DNA of 64,000 bases, from contig NZ_KQ089822.1 in assembly GCF_001037495.1 (NCBI RefSeq), forward strand, positions 3,925,938 to 3,989,937, written 5' to 3'. Below are positions 18,445 to 28,614 of this stretch, in pieces (positions within the stretch are counted from its first letter, which is position 1; each line of letters begins with the position of its first letter). A model generated the notes under the pieces. The model was not told where the DNA came from. It was given only the letters and a program-made list of their open reading frames with translations, and searched no databases. Source of the stretch: Citrobacter sp. MGH106. Lineage in GTDB: Bacteria > Pseudomonadota > Gammaproteobacteria > Enterobacterales > Enterobacteriaceae. The position numbers and the translations under genes are program-made.

Positions 18445-18831
18445 TCAACGGTACTTCTTATGGTAAGCATTGCGGGTGGATTTCAGCTCTTCCGCTACTG
18501 CCTTCGCCTCTTTGACTTTACCTTCGTTCGCCAGTTTTAACGCACCGTCAATCTGACCGATCAACGTGTCAAAACCGTGGCGGAAATCTTTCATCTCCGG
18601 GCTGTCCGGGGATTTGCTTTCCAGCTTCGGCGGCGTTCCTTTTTGTGCGTCCTGTGCGGCTGCACGCATTTTGGTTAACGCACCTTTGAGTTCAGTCGCA
18701 TTATCCGTTTTTTCGACGATCTTCAGGTTATCGTTGAGGATCCCCATGTCGTCTTCGAGATCGGCAGCAAACGCAGAAGAGCCAAGAACCAGCGTTGAAG
18801 CCGCGATGATCGCTAACAGGTGTTTACGCAT
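18445..18831 (-). CDS. cybC: Cytochrome b562
   Basis: Periplasmic four-helix-bundle heme b protein of 128 residues. A signal peptide of 22 residues ends ...SSAFA, giving a mature protein starting ADLEDDM. The two axial heme ligands are present: Met7 and His102 of the mature chain (in RNAYHKKYR). Its electron partner is not known. The gene is a single unit; an ERIC element lies upstream, between it and the co-directional pmbA gene, and REP-like bases follow it. Confidence 0.97.
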   Translation of the reverse strand: MRKHLLAIIAASTLVLGSSAFAADLEDDMGILNDNLKIVEKTDNATELKGALTKMRAAAQDAQKGTPPKLESKSPDSPEMKDFRHGFDTLIGQIDGALKLANEGKVKEAKAVAEELKSTRNAYHKKYR

Positions 18832-18868
18832 TGCTCACTTCCTTTTTATTATTAAAAAATAACGCCCG

Positions 18869-18993
18869 ATACCCTAAATAATCCGAGTTGCAGGCAAGCG
18901 GCAAGCGTGTGAATCCCGGCCATTTACATAAGTAAGTGACTGGGATGAACGCGTAAAACCAACACACCTGCAGCTTGAAGTATGAAGGGTATT
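18869..18993. repeat. ERIC element between cybC and pmbA
   Basis: A full-length ERIC/IRU copy of about 125 bp with ATACCC and GGGTAT ends. It contains AAGTAAGTGACTGGGATG, which closely matches the classical ERIC2 core. Its last bases overlap the pmbA stop codon (18992-18994). Confidence 0.9.
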
Positions 18994-20344
18994 ATTGACC
19001 GGCGATCTTCATCTCCGGCAACAGTACAGAACCACACTGTATATTACTGCGCGTTTCAATATCGTTCCCTACGGTCACAATATTGCGCCACATCTCTTTT
19101 AAGTTACCGGCAATGGTAATTTCACTTACCGGATACTGAATTTCACCGTTTTCGACCCAGAAGCCAGCCGCACCGCGAGAGTAATCGCCGGTAATACCAC
19201 TCACGCCCTGCCCCATCAGTTCGGTAACAACCAGGCCAGTGCCCATCTCTTTGAGCAACTGCTCGAAGCTTAGCCCTTGTCCGGGAATACGCCAGTTGTG
19301 AATGCCGCCAGCATGACCGGTGCTTTTCAGCCCCAGTTTACGGGCAGAATAGTTGGTCAACAGCCACTGAGTCAGTACACCATCTTTGATAATGTCACGA
19401 CGCTCGGTACGCACGCCTTCACTGTCGAACGGTGAGGATGCCAGTCCTTTCAACAGATGCGGGTGTTCTTCAATGGTCAGCCATTCCGGCAGGATCTGTT
19501 TGCCCAGTGAATCCAGCAGGAAGGTGGATTTACGATACACCGAGCCGCCTGCAATAGCGCCGACCAGATGTCCAAACAGTCCGGTCGCTACTTCGTTCGC
19601 AAAAATAACCGGTGCTTTCATGGTGGACAGCTTACGCGGCGACAGGCGAGATAAGGTGCGACGGGCACAGTCTGCGCCGACCCACTCCGGCGTTTGCAGA
19701 TCGCCAATTGCACGGCCAATGGTATAGGCATAATCGCGTTCCATATCGCCGTTCTCTTCAGCGATAACGCAGCTGGAAAGTGAATGACGCGTGGAGCAGT
19801 AACCCTGTAGCATGCCATGGCTGTTACCAAAAACTTTGATGCCATAGTGGCTATTAAAACTGCCGCCTTCGGTGTTAGTAATGCGCTTATCGGCCTGTAA
19901 CGCAGCCTGTTCAGCACGCGCGGCCAATTCAATAGCTTCATCAGGCGACACTTCTGCCGGGTGGAACAGATCTAAATCTGGCGCATCAAATGCCAGCAGC
20001 TCTTTATCTGCCACGCCCGCGCACGGGTCCGGCGAGGTGTAACGGGCGATATCCAGCGCGGCCTGCACGGTACGTGCGATAGCCTGCGGGCTTAAATCAG
20101 TGGATGATGCGCTCCCTTTACGGTTCTGGTGATAAACCGTAATGCCAAGAGCACCATCACTATTGAATTCTACGTTCTCCACTTCACCATAACGGGTGCT
20201 GACGCTAATACCCGTGGTCTTGCTTACAGCGACTTCCGCGCCATCCGACTGACCTGACGCTAGCTCCAGTGCTGTCGAGACCGCTTCTTCCAGAATCTTA
20301 CGCTGCGCTTCAACTTGTGAGATTACTTTCATCGCAAATGCCAT
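18992..20344 (-). CDS. pmbA: Metalloprotease subunit TldE/PmbA
   Basis: Cytoplasmic 450-residue member of the TldD/TldE family, equal in length to E. coli PmbA. With TldD it forms a heterodimeric zinc metalloprotease that matures microcin B17 and degrades CcdA and other unfolded peptides. TldE lacks the HExxxH zinc site of TldD, and none is seen here. Sequence from [16 protein letters not shown] to the C-terminal [13 protein letters not shown] is nearly that of E. coli. It is divergent from darP with a 93-bp gap. Confidence 0.97.
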   Translation of the reverse strand: MAFAMKVISQVEAQRKILEEAVSTALELASGQSDGAEVAVSKTTGISVSTRYGEVENVEFNSDGALGITVYHQNRKGSASSTDLSPQAIARTVQAALDIARYTSPDPCAGVADKELLAFDAPDLDLFHPAEVSPDEAIELAARAEQAALQADKRITNTEGGSFNSHYGIKVFGNSHGMLQGYCSTRHSLSSCVIAEENGDMERDYAYTIGRAIGDLQTPEWVGADCARRTLSRLSPRKLSTMKAPVIFANEVATGLFGHLVGAIAGGSVYRKSTFLLDSLGKQILPEWLTIEEHPHLLKGLASSPFDSEGVRTERRDIIKDGVLTQWLLTNYSARKLGLKSTGHAGGIHNWRIPGQGLSFEQLLKEMGTGLVVTELMGQGVSGITGDYSRGAAGFWVENGEIQYPVSEITIAGNLKEMWRNIVTVGNDIETRSNIQCGSVLLPEMKIAGQ

Positions 20345-20437
20345 AATGTAGAGAGTTTCTCTGAAGTCTAACAGAGAACCGTTTTTCAGTGCGCATCTTA
20401 ACTGGTAACATTAGCCTCTTTTTTTAAGGAGCCTGAC

Positions 20438-20989
20438 ATGACTAAGCAGCCCGAAGACTGGCTCGACGACGTTCCCGGTGATGACATCGAAGACGAAGAC
20501 GATGAAATTATCTGGGTCAGTAAAAGTGAAATTAAGCGTGACGCCGAGGAGTTAAAGCGCCTGGGCGTAGAACTGGTAGAACTGGGGAAAAACGCGCTGG
20601 ATAAAATCCCGCTCGATGCGGATCTGCGTGCCGCCATTGAACTGGCGCAGCGTATCAAGATGGAAGGCCGTCGCCGCCAGTTGCAGCTGATTGGTAAAAT
20701 GCTGCGCCAGCGGGATGTCGATCCTATTCGCCAGGCGCTGGATAAGCTGAAAAACCGTCATAACCAACAGGTTGTGCTGTTTCACAAACTTGAACAGTTG
20801 CGCGATCGTTTGATCGTTGAAGGTGATGACGCGGTAGCAGAAGTACTGAGCCTGTGGCCAAACGCCGACCGTCAGCAGCTTCGTTCTCTGGTTCGCAATG
20901 CGAAGAAAGAGAAAGAAGGCAATAAACCGCCGAAATCAGCGCGTCAGATCTTCCAGTATCTGCGTGAGCTGGCTGAAAACGAAGCATAA
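20438..20989 (+). CDS. darP: Ribosome assembly factor DarP (YjgA)
   Basis: A 183-residue soluble, highly charged helical protein, formerly YjgA, that binds late 50S ribosomal precursors and helps fold the 23S rRNA peptidyl-transferase region. It opens with the acidic stretch [14 protein letters not shown] and continues into basic helices ([18 protein letters not shown]). TAAGGAG seven bases upstream supports the start. It stands alone, divergent from pmbA and convergent with mpl. Confidence 0.95.
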   Translation: MTKQPEDWLDDVPGDDIEDEDDEIIWVSKSEIKRDAEELKRLGVELVELGKNALDKIPLDADLRAAIELAQRIKMEGRRRQLQLIGKMLRQRDVDPIRQALDKLKNRHNQQVVLFHKLEQLRDRLIVEGDDAVAEVLSLWPNADRQQLRSLVRNAKKEKEGNKPPKSARQIFQYLRELAENEA

Positions 20990-21007
20990 TTTCATGCGTT
21001 GAAAGTG

Positions 21008-21082
21008 CCAGATAACTGCGTCAATGCCTTATCTGGCCTACAGTCAATTACATGCCCGGTAAGCGGCCACGCTACCGGGCAT
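21008..21082. repeat. REP pair between darP and mpl
   Basis: Two palindromic units, GATAACTGCG...TTATCTGGCC and TGCCCGGTAAGCGG...CCGCTACCGGGCA-like (21053-21081). They sit between convergent genes and probably also end both transcripts. Confidence 0.8.
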
Positions 21083-21086
21083 TCTC

Positions 21087-22466
21087 TTACTCTTCCTCTT
21101 CTGCTTGTGCTTTCTTCGCCAGACCATCCAACAGTTTTTGATGGATGCCGCCAAACCCGCCGTTGCTCATCACCAGAATGTGATCGCCAGGCTGCGCGGT
21201 TTTCACCACCATATCAGCCAGCGTATCAACATCTCCGCTCCAGTGAGCAGGCTGGACACAGGCTTCTGCTACTTCAGAGACCAACCACGGAATATGTGGT
21301 GGTTGCAGCAGGAATACTTCGTCCGCACGTCCTAACGAAGGTGCCAGATCGTCTTTGCACAACCCCATTTTCATGGTGTTAGACCGAGGTTCCAGCACAG
21401 CAATGATACGCGCCGTACCGCCGACTTTACCGCGCAGTGCCGCGAGGGTAGCCAGAATCGCCGTTGGGTGATGGGCGAAATCGTCATACACCGTCACGCC
21501 ATTAGCTTCACCGCGTAGCTCAAGACGACGGCGGGCATTGATGAACGATCCCAGTGCGTTGGCCGCATCCGCTGGCGTCACACCAACGTGACGGGCCGCC
21601 GCAATCGCCATCAGGCCGTTGTGCATGTTGTGCTCACCCACCAGGCCCCATTTCACAACACCGGCTTTTTCACCGTCCAGCCACACTTCCCACTCGGAAG
21701 CATCAGTAGTCAGTTTTTTCGCCTGCCAGTGTCCCTGCTCGCCGACCAGTTCCTGTTCACTCCAGCATCCCATCGCCATCGTCTGTTTCAGATTGATGTC
21801 GTTTTCCGGGAAGATGATGCGACCCTGACCCGGCACAATACGCACCAGATGGTGGAACTGTTTCTGAATCGCTTTCAGATCGTCAAAGATGTCTGCGTGA
21901 TCAAACTCAAGGTTGTTGAGGATCAGCGTTCGCGGGCAGTAATGCACAAACTTGGAACGCTTATCAAAGAACGCGCAGTCGTACTCATCCGCTTCAATGA
22001 CAAAAAAGTCGCTTTCGCCCAGACGAGCAGAAACCTCAAAATTACCGGGTACGCCACCAATGACAAACCCCGGCTTATAACCGCAGGCTTCCAGAATCCA
22101 GGTCGCCATCCCTGCCGTGGTGGTTTTACCGTGTGTCCCCGCCACCGCCAGTACCCAGCGTTCGCGCAGAACAAAGTCATGCAGCCACTGCGGTCCGGAC
22201 ATGTACGGAATATTCTTCTCAAGCACCGCTTCCACGCACGGATTGCCACGAGTCATGGCGTTACCGATGATCACCAAATCCGGCTGTGGGTCGAGCTGGC
22301 TGGCATCGTAACCCTGAATCAGGTCAATGCCCTGCTTCTCAAGTAAAGTACTCATCGGCGGATACACATTGGCGTCCGAACCCGTTACTTCATGGCCGAG
22401 CGAACGCGCCAGCATCGCCAGACCGCCCATGAAGGTGCCACAAATTCCCAAAATATGAATGCGCAT
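21087..22466 (-). CDS. mpl: UDP-MurNAc:L-Ala-gamma-D-Glu-meso-DAP ligase Mpl
   Basis: Peptidoglycan recycling ligase that joins the tripeptide L-Ala-D-Glu-meso-DAP to UDP-MurNAc using ATP. The 459-residue Mur-ligase family protein has the Rossmann start MRIHILGICGTFMGGLA, ATP-binding loop AVAGTHGKTTTAGM near residue 110, and the C-terminal domain signature YDDFAHHPTA. It is two residues longer than the E. coli enzyme, with an acidic tail EEEE. It is divergent from fbp with a 175-bp promoter gap. Confidence 0.97.
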   Translation of the reverse strand: MRIHILGICGTFMGGLAMLARSLGHEVTGSDANVYPPMSTLLEKQGIDLIQGYDASQLDPQPDLVIIGNAMTRGNPCVEAVLEKNIPYMSGPQWLHDFVLRERWVLAVAGTHGKTTTAGMATWILEACGYKPGFVIGGVPGNFEVSARLGESDFFVIEADEYDCAFFDKRSKFVHYCPRTLILNNLEFDHADIFDDLKAIQKQFHHLVRIVPGQGRIIFPENDINLKQTMAMGCWSEQELVGEQGHWQAKKLTTDASEWEVWLDGEKAGVVKWGLVGEHNMHNGLMAIAAARHVGVTPADAANALGSFINARRRLELRGEANGVTVYDDFAHHPTAILATLAALRGKVGGTARIIAVLEPRSNTMKMGLCKDDLAPSLGRADEVFLLQPPHIPWLVSEVAEACVQPAHWSGDVDTLADMVVKTAQPGDHILVMSNGGFGGIHQKLLDGLAKKAQAEEEE

Positions 22467-22641
22467 ACGTCACTATCCTTTTTTAATCTGGGAGCCATTT
22501 TACGCACATGTCTGGCAAGTGAGAAACGCATTTCAGGATATTCCGTAGTTTGCTGGCGCGATTCACCTGAGCGCGATAGCTGAAATATTTGTTAATATTG
22601 TTGCGGTCGCTTTACTCCACATAAATTGCAGGGAAAGTGTT

Positions 22642-23640
22642 ATGAAAACGTTAGGTGAATTTATTGTCGAAAAGCAGCACGAGTTTTCTCATGCTACCGG
22701 TGAACTCACTGCTTTGTTGTCGGCAATAAAGCTGGGCGCCAAGATCATCCACCGCGATATCAATAAGGCCGGTCTGGTCGATATCCTGGGTGCCAGCGGT
22801 GCAGAAAACGTGCAGGGAGAGGTACAGCAAAAACTCGATCTGTTTGCGAACGAAAAACTGAAAGCAGCACTGAAGGCTCGTGATATTGTCGCAGGCATCG
22901 CCTCCGAAGAAGAAGATGAAATCGTCGTCTTTGAAGGTTGTGAACACGCAAAATATGTCGTGCTAATGGATCCGCTGGATGGCTCATCCAACATCGATGT
23001 TAACGTCTCCGTCGGTACGATTTTCTCTATTTACCGCCGCGTAACTCCTGTCGGCACACCGGTCACGGAAGAGGATTTCCTGCAGCCGGGTAACAAGCAA
23101 GTTGCTGCGGGCTATGTTGTTTATGGTTCATCCACCATGCTGGTGTACACCACCGGTTGTGGCGTACACGCCTTCACCTACGATCCTTCTCTGGGCGTAT
23201 TTTGCCTCAGCCAGGAACGTATGCGCTTCCCGGCAAAAGGAAGCACCTACTCCATTAACGAAGGCAACTACATCAAATTCCCGAATGGCGTGAAGAAGTA
23301 TATTAAATTCTGCCAGGAAGAAGATAAGGCCACTCAGCGCCCGTACACCTCGCGCTATATTGGATCTCTGGTCGCAGATTTCCACCGCAACCTGCTGAAA
23401 GGCGGGATCTACCTGTATCCAAGCACCGCCAGCCACCCGCAAGGGAAACTGCGTCTGCTGTACGAATGCAACCCAATGGCCTTCCTGGCCGAGCAAGCGG
23501 GCGGCAAGGCGAGCGATGGCAAAGATCGTATTCTGGATATCACCCCAGAAAGCCTGCACCAGCGTCGCTCGTTCTTCGTAGGTAACGACCATATGGTTGA
23601 AGATGTAGAACGCTTTATCCGTGAGTTCCCGGACGCGTAA
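22642..23640 (+). CDS. fbp: Fructose-1,6-bisphosphatase class I
   Basis: Gluconeogenic enzyme that hydrolyses fructose-1,6-bisphosphate to fructose-6-phosphate. At 332 residues it is the same length as E. coli Fbp. The metal-binding signature [12 protein letters not shown] lies near residues 112-123, after the acidic EEEDE ligands, and the substrate-binding [11 protein letters not shown] segment is near residue 275. AGGGAAAG before the ATG is the ribosome site. A BIME follows the stop codon. Confidence 0.97.
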   Translation: MKTLGEFIVEKQHEFSHATGELTALLSAIKLGAKIIHRDINKAGLVDILGASGAENVQGEVQQKLDLFANEKLKAALKARDIVAGIASEEEDEIVVFEGCEHAKYVVLMDPLDGSSNIDVNVSVGTIFSIYRRVTPVGTPVTEEDFLQPGNKQVAAGYVVYGSSTMLVYTTGCGVHAFTYDPSLGVFCLSQERMRFPAKGSTYSINEGNYIKFPNGVKKYIKFCQEEDKATQRPYTSRYIGSLVADFHRNLLKGGIYLYPSTASHPQGKLRLLYECNPMAFLAEQAGGKASDGKDRILDITPESLHQRRSFFVGNDHMVEDVERFIREFPDA

Positions 23641-23666
23641 GCGCAACATCCCGGTCTACACCACGT

Positions 23667-23751
23667 TGTAGGCCGGATAAGCGAAGCGCCATCCGGTACG
23701 ATACGGTAATATTGCCGGATGGCGGCGTAAACGCCTTTATCCGGCCTACAA
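23667..23751. repeat. REP pair (BIME) after fbp
   Basis: GTAGGCCGGATAAGCGAAGCGCCATCCGG and its inverted partner GCCGGATGGCGGCG...TTATCCGGCCTAC form a textbook BIME between fbp and the convergent chemoreceptor gene. Confidence 0.92.
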
Positions 23752-23816
23752 AATCCATAGCCCGATTACGACACTTGCAACCGGAACGCCGCCATCGCCT
23801 CCAACAGCGCATGTGA

Positions 23817-24878
23817 CTACTCTTCCAGTGAGCGAGTAGCCGCCGAAGATTGCTGTACCAACGCTGCATTCTGCTGCGCCGTTTCATCCATCTGACTCAC
23901 TGCAATGTTCACCTGTTCAATCCCGCGGCTCTGTTCCTGGGAAGCGCTGGCAATTTCACGCATTAGTTTAGTCATACGCATAACTTCAGTCGCAATCTCA
24001 TCCATGGTTTCGCCCGCTTGCTGCGCCAGCTCACTTCCTTCTCCCACATGCGTGTGCGAGTCGCTGATTAAGGTACGGATCTCTTTTGCCGCTTCGGCAC
24101 TGCGGCTGGCAAGATTGCGCACTTCTCCTGCTACCACCGCGAAACCACGCCCTTGCTCGCCAGCACGCGCCGCTTCAACAGAAGCATTCAGCGCCAGGAT
24201 ATTGGTCTGAAAAGCAATGCCATCGATTACGCTGAGGATGTCGGCGATACGACTGGAACTCCCGGAAATATCACGCATTTTTTCAATAACGTAGCACACC
24301 ATTTCACTGCCCCGATCGGCGGTATCCGATACAGATTTTGCCATCTGATGCGCCTGTTCCGCGTTTTCCGCATTCTGTTTCACGGTCGCCGTTAGCTCTT
24401 CCATACTGGCGGCGGTCTGTTCCAGCGAGGTTGCGGTGGATTCTGTACGTTGTGCCAGGTGTTGGTTACCTGCGGTCAGTTCGCGACTGCCGAGATCAAT
24501 TTGCGAGCTGGCATCACGTACGCGTTGCACAGAATCACCCAATGCATGACGCATTTCATCCATTGCAGTATTAAGGCGGTTGAATTCGGCACTGGCTGAC
24601 AAGGCAGTAACGGGTGACAAATCGCCCGTCGCCAAACGCTCGAGCTGTTCCACAATGTTATCCAGAGGCTGCAGAAACTTATTTCGCAGCATAAACCAAA
24701 TAACCGCCAGCAAAGCAATGGCAGCCAACATGGATATCCCCATAATACCGTGATAAATCAATGAAGTAATTACACGGGTTGCGGCATAAAGCCCCATCCC
24801 TCCAGTCAGCAACAGAAGAAAAGTCAGCAGAGACAATAACACCAACAAACTTGATCGAATTGAAAGGGATTTTGGCAT
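23817..24878 (-). CDS. Chemotaxis transducer without periplasmic domain, ending at an amber codon
   Basis: A 353-residue methyl-accepting chemotaxis protein. TM1 (about 11-32) and TM2 (about 41-63) are joined by only some ten residues, so there is no ligand-binding periplasmic domain. HAMP (64-115) and the full signalling hairpin follow, with the conserved tip [37 protein letters not shown]. It ends LEE then TAG at 23819-23817. The same frame continues SHALLEAMAAFRLQVS to a TAA at 23766, exactly the usual C-terminal tail, so the TAG probably replaced a CAG codon. The signalling region is intact, so it may still act like the periplasmic-domain-less Tip receptor or be an early pseudogene. A sigma28 promoter lies upstream. 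Confidence 0.85.
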   Translation of the reverse strand: MPKSLSIRSSLLVLLSLLTFLLLLTGGMGLYAATRVITSLIYHGIMGISMLAAIALLAVIWFMLRNKFLQPLDNIVEQLERLATGDLSPVTALSASAEFNRLNTAMDEMRHALGDSVQRVRDASSQIDLGSRELTAGNQHLAQRTESTATSLEQTAASMEELTATVKQNAENAEQAHQMAKSVSDTADRGSEMVCYVIEKMRDISGSSSRIADILSVIDGIAFQTNILALNASVEAARAGEQGRGFAVVAGEVRNLASRSAEAAKEIRTLISDSHTHVGEGSELAQQAGETMDEIATEVMRMTKLMREIASASQEQSRGIEQVNIAVSQMDETAQQNAALVQQSSAATRSLEE

Positions 24879-24922
24879 CGTTATATTTCCGGTTGTAGGG
24901 ATAAAACAGACCTGTACAGAAC

Positions 24923-24949
24923 CTATCGACTACAACCGGAAAAAGTTTA
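24923..24949 (-). promoter_or_regulatory. Sigma28 (FliA) promoter of the truncated chemoreceptor
   Basis: On the minus strand TAAA (24949-24946), 15 bases, then GTCGATAG (24930-24923), against TAAA-N15-GCCGATAA. The transcribed leader also holds CTACAACCGG/CCGGTTGTAG-type inverted arms (24930-24939 and 24889-24898) of 10 bp. Confidence 0.75.
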
Positions 24950-24981
24950 GGTATTTAAATGTTTTCTATAAAATCATGATG

Positions 24982-25983
24982 TTACTTTGGTGCCGCAGAC
25001 GTGGTAACTCTGGTTACCGGTGAACTCTGACGGTTCTCCCACAACACGGTAAGACCCCGTTGCAAGGCAATAAAAATAAACAATAAAATGCCAATGGCGA
25101 TTTTTGTCCACCATGAACTTAATGTTCCATCAAAATTAATGTAGGTCTGAATCAGCCCCTGAATGGCTACGCCAAACAGGGTTCCTAAAACCGTTCCCAC
25201 TCCGCCGCTCAGCAGCGTACCGCCAATCACCACCGAGGCAATAGCATCCAGTTCTACGCCGACACCTGCCAGTGCATAACCTGCCTGGGTATAAATTGAA
25301 AAAACAATTCCGGCCAGCGTCGCCAACCCGGTAGACAACATATAGATGCGGATTGTCGTACTGCGGGTTGAGATCCCCATCAGGTTGGCAGAGGTGGCAT
25401 TACCGCCGATAGCGTAAACCTGATTGCCAAACCGCGTACGGTGCGCAAGGAATATGCCGATCACCACCACAGCCAGCATCAGCAATCCCATCGCGCTTAG
25501 GCGACCACCGCCGGGAATCTTCCATGCCAGGCTGGAGAGCGTGTCATAAACAGGATGGTTAATCGGGATTGATTCTTCGGAGACCAGATAGCTGACGCCG
25601 CGCAGGAAGAACATCCCCGCCAGAGTAATGATGAATGCCGGGATCTTCAGCGCATCAATTAGCAACCCCATAAACGCGCCGAATGCGCAGCCCATCAACA
25701 GAATCAGGGGGAACGCCAGCAGAGGAGAAATTCCCCAGTAGCCAATGGCCTTTGCCAGAAATACGCCAGTAAAAGCAATCACTGAGCCGACGGAAAGATC
25801 GATCCCGCCAGAGAGAATGACGAAGGTCATACCAACAGCAATGATCCCTAAAAAAGCGTTATCAGTCAGGATATTGCACATCACTCGGGTAGAGGCAAAA
25901 GCCGGGAATTGCGTCAGACAGTAGAGATAGCCCAGCACAAAAACACCGAGTGTGATCATCAACGGTAAATTACGTTTTATCAT
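24982..25983 (-). CDS. yjfF: Galactofuranose ABC transporter permease YjfF
   Basis: Inner-membrane permease of 333 residues (E. coli 331), of the BPD_transp_2 / ribose-type family, with about nine or ten membrane segments and the conserved SGGIDLSVGSV segment near residue 60. It forms the membrane channel with YtfT; YtfR is the ATPase and YtfQ the binding protein of the galactofuranose importer. Its start overlaps the end of ytfT by 14 bp, indicating translational coupling. It is the last gene of the operon. Confidence 0.96.
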   Translation of the reverse strand: MIKRNLPLMITLGVFVLGYLYCLTQFPAFASTRVMCNILTDNAFLGIIAVGMTFVILSGGIDLSVGSVIAFTGVFLAKAIGYWGISPLLAFPLILLMGCAFGAFMGLLIDALKIPAFIITLAGMFFLRGVSYLVSEESIPINHPVYDTLSSLAWKIPGGGRLSAMGLLMLAVVVIGIFLAHRTRFGNQVYAIGGNATSANLMGISTRSTTIRIYMLSTGLATLAGIVFSIYTQAGYALAGVGVELDAIASVVIGGTLLSGGVGTVLGTLFGVAIQGLIQTYINFDGTLSSWWTKIAIGILLFIFIALQRGLTVLWENRQSSPVTRVTTSAAPK

Positions 25984-26992
25984 GACCGCGCACTCCTTTT
26001 ATCAGGCTGATAAAGCGTTGTGACTGCACGACCAGAACACACAACACGACAATGGCTTTGACCACCTGGTTCAGCTCCGGCTGGAAGCCCGAGAGTAAAA
26101 TCCCGGTGTTCATCCCCTGAATAATGAGGGCTCCGACTACCGACAACAGCAGGTTGAAACGCCCTCCCATCAACGAGCCGCCGCCAATGACCACCGCCAG
26201 AATGGCATCTAACTCCAGCCATAATCCGGCATTATTAGCATCTGCCCCACGAATATCCGCAGTGACGATAATTCCGGCAATCGCTGCGCACAGGCCGCTC
26301 AGTACATAGGTGAGCATTACAATGATGCGGGTGTTTACTCCGGCGTTTTTCGCCGCGCGAATATTGATACCTACCGCTTCAATAAACATGCCCAGCGCCG
26401 TTTTGCGGGTCAACAGCCAGAATGCAACCAACGTCAGCAGCGCGATGATCACCGGCGTAGGGAACAGTAACAACGAGCCGCTGCCGAACCACGACAGATC
26501 GGGGGAATTGAAGGTGACGATCTGCCCTGAGGTGATCAATTGCGCAACTCCACGCCCGGCCACCATCAGGATAAGCGTCGCGACAAACGGTTGGATCTTG
26601 AGGATCGCCACCAGAATACCGTTCCACAATCCTGCCAGAATACCGGAGCCTAACGCAGCGAGCAGGACAATAGGTAAACTGTGTCCTGCGACTGTCATCG
26701 CAGCGGTGGTGGCGCCTGCAATGGCCATCACCGCACCAACAGAAAGATCGATACCGCCGGTGGCAATCACCAGCGTCATGCCAATCGCCAGCAGCGCTAC
26801 GGGCGCAGCGCGGTTGAGAATATCAATAGGGCTACCGAACAGGCGGCCGTCCTGCAAAATCACCTGATAGAAGTGCGGTGCTACCAGGCTATCCACCAGC
26901 AACACCAACAGCAGCGCTACCAGCTGTGGCATTCCTTTTGGCCAGCGAAACCGTCGTTTAGGCGGAGTAGATTGGGGGAGAGATTGAGGCAT
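25970..26992 (-). CDS. ytfT: Galactofuranose ABC transporter permease YtfT
   Basis: A 340-residue partner permease to YjfF, with multiple membrane helices and the ATGGIDLSVGAVMAIAGA motif shared by ribose-type permeases. The start at 26992 (MPQSLPQSTPPKRRFRWPKG) matches E. coli YtfT. An open frame eight codons longer begins inside ytfR and is less likely. A short basic N-terminus precedes the first helix, as expected for the inside-positive rule. The order ytfQ, ytfR, ytfT, yjfF is conserved. Confidence 0.96.
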   Translation of the reverse strand: MPQSLPQSTPPKRRFRWPKGMPQLVALLLVLLVDSLVAPHFYQVILQDGRLFGSPIDILNRAAPVALLAIGMTLVIATGGIDLSVGAVMAIAGATTAAMTVAGHSLPIVLLAALGSGILAGLWNGILVAILKIQPFVATLILMVAGRGVAQLITSGQIVTFNSPDLSWFGSGSLLLFPTPVIIALLTLVAFWLLTRKTALGMFIEAVGINIRAAKNAGVNTRIIVMLTYVLSGLCAAIAGIIVTADIRGADANNAGLWLELDAILAVVIGGGSLMGGRFNLLLSVVGALIIQGMNTGILLSGFQPELNQVVKAIVVLCVLVVQSQRFISLIKGVRGHDKT

Positions 26993-27005
26993 CACAATAA
27001 TCTCC

Positions 27006-28508
27006 TTAGGCCGCAATGGCGTTCATAATTGCCAGTACGGACAGTTCAGCCAGTGGGATCTCTGCCACCTGTTTGCGATCGCGCATAATAATGACCCGAT
27101 CGGCATAACCCACCAGCTCTTCCAGTTCGGACGAAATAACCAGCAGAGCGAGGCCATCAGCACACAGCGTTTCGATCAAGCGAATGATCTCTGCATGCGC
27201 ACCGACGTCGATCCCACGCGTCGGTTCATCAAGGATCAAGAACTGTGGTTTAGTCAGTAGCCAGCGTGACAACAGTACTTTTTGCTGATTACCGCCGGAG
27301 AGAAATTCGATCGGCTGTTCGGCGTTCGGCGTACGAATGCCGAGCTGGCGGATAAAGCGCTCGGCGATCTCGTTTTGTTCTTTACGGGGAATGGGCCGCA
27401 GCCAGCCTCGCTGCGCCTGCAGGGCCAGAATGATATTTTCCCGCACCGAAGCAGCGGCAATAATGCCATCCGTTTTCCTGTCTTCCGGGCAAAAGCCGAT
27501 CCCCAGGCACGAGGCCTGATGCGGCGATCGCAGGGTCTGCGGTTTACCTTTGATCAGCGCACTGCCACTGTCGGCAGGTTTAATACCGAAGATCACTTCC
27601 GCCGTTTCTGTCCGCCCCGAACCCAGCAACCCCGCCAGGCCAACGATCTCGCCGGGCCGAACCTGCAAATCAAAAGGTGCGATCGTGCCTTTCTTGCCAA
27701 AATTACTGAATGCCGCCACCGGCTTATCACTCAACAGCGTGCGACCTGCGCGCTGTAACGCATGGGTATCCAGCTCACGACCCAGCATCATTTTCACCAG
27801 TTCGATCTGTGGTAGTTCTCGTGTTTCACGGCACCCAACGAAGCCGCCGTTACGCAGAACGGTGATCCGATCGCTGACCTGATAAACCTGATCGAGAAAA
27901 TGGGTGACGAAAATCAGGCTGACGCCGCGATCGCGCAGATGACGCATTAGTCCAAACAGCATTTCAACTTCCTGGGTATCCAGGCTGGCGGTGGGCTCAT
28001 CGAGGATCAACACTTTTGCGGAGAGATCGATCGCCCGGCAGATGGCGACTATCTGCTGCATCGCCACGGAAAAGCGGTTAAGCGGTTCGCGAACGTCGAG
28101 AGAAAAACCGTAAGAGGCCATCAGCTCTGTCGCACGCTTTTCCATCTGTTTACGTTGCAACAGGCCAAAGCGCCGCGGCTCACGGCCAATAAACAGATTA
28201 TCCGCTACCGACATATTGGGCAGCAGGTTCACTTCCTGATAAACGGTGCCAATCCCCAGTTGCTGGGCGTGGGCGGTATTTTTGGGTGAAATCGTCTGGC
28301 CTTCGAGCCAGATAGTGCCACGATCGGCATGGTAAACGCCGGTCAGCGCTTTGATCAGCGTCGATTTTCCGGCTCCGTTTTCTCCCAACAGCGCCATAAT
28401 CTCGCCACGACGCAAGCTGAAATCCACGTTATCCAGCGCTTTGACGCCGGGAAAGAATTTACTTAATCCTTCGGTTCGGAGGATTTCCTGGTGCTGTTCG
28501 GTGGTCAT
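27006..28508 (-). CDS. ytfR: Galactofuranose ABC transporter ATP-binding protein YtfR
   Basis: A 500-residue double-ABC ATPase of the sugar-uptake class. The first cassette has Walker A GENGAGKST (about residue 40) and Walker B VLILDEPTASLD. The second has a degenerate Walker A (GLLGSGRTE) and an intact LSGGNQQKV signature with FLILDEPTRGID, as is usual for the CUT2 family. The start at 28508 agrees with E. coli; a longer frame runs into a REP element and is rejected. A REP pair separates it from ytfQ. Confidence 0.96.
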   Translation of the reverse strand: MTTEQHQEILRTEGLSKFFPGVKALDNVDFSLRRGEIMALLGENGAGKSTLIKALTGVYHADRGTIWLEGQTISPKNTAHAQQLGIGTVYQEVNLLPNMSVADNLFIGREPRRFGLLQRKQMEKRATELMASYGFSLDVREPLNRFSVAMQQIVAICRAIDLSAKVLILDEPTASLDTQEVEMLFGLMRHLRDRGVSLIFVTHFLDQVYQVSDRITVLRNGGFVGCRETRELPQIELVKMMLGRELDTHALQRAGRTLLSDKPVAAFSNFGKKGTIAPFDLQVRPGEIVGLAGLLGSGRTETAEVIFGIKPADSGSALIKGKPQTLRSPHQASCLGIGFCPEDRKTDGIIAAASVRENIILALQAQRGWLRPIPRKEQNEIAERFIRQLGIRTPNAEQPIEFLSGGNQQKVLLSRWLLTKPQFLILDEPTRGIDVGAHAEIIRLIETLCADGLALLVISSELEELVGYADRVIIMRDRKQVAEIPLAELSVLAIMNAIAA

Positions 28509-28526
28509 GGTTCCCCCTATATCAAC

Positions 28527-28594
28527 TGCCGGATGGCGACGCTCGCATCTTATCCGGCCTACAATACACTCGCCTGTAGGCCGGCCATCCAGCA
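28527..28594. repeat. REP pair between ytfQ and ytfR
   Basis: TGCCGGATGGCGACGC...TTATCCGGCCTAC followed by a second, partly degenerate unit GTAGGCCGGCCATCCAGCA. It lies inside the operon, just after the abundant binding-protein gene, where REPs commonly raise expression of the upstream gene by protecting its mRNA 3' end. Confidence 0.85.
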
Positions 28595-28614
28595 TTGTTC
28601 CTCACGCTAACGAC

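Noticed and set aside
21588-22346. A 252-codon plus-strand open frame inside mpl
   Set aside because: It is antisense to the well-conserved Mpl ligase and has no start signal or family resemblance.
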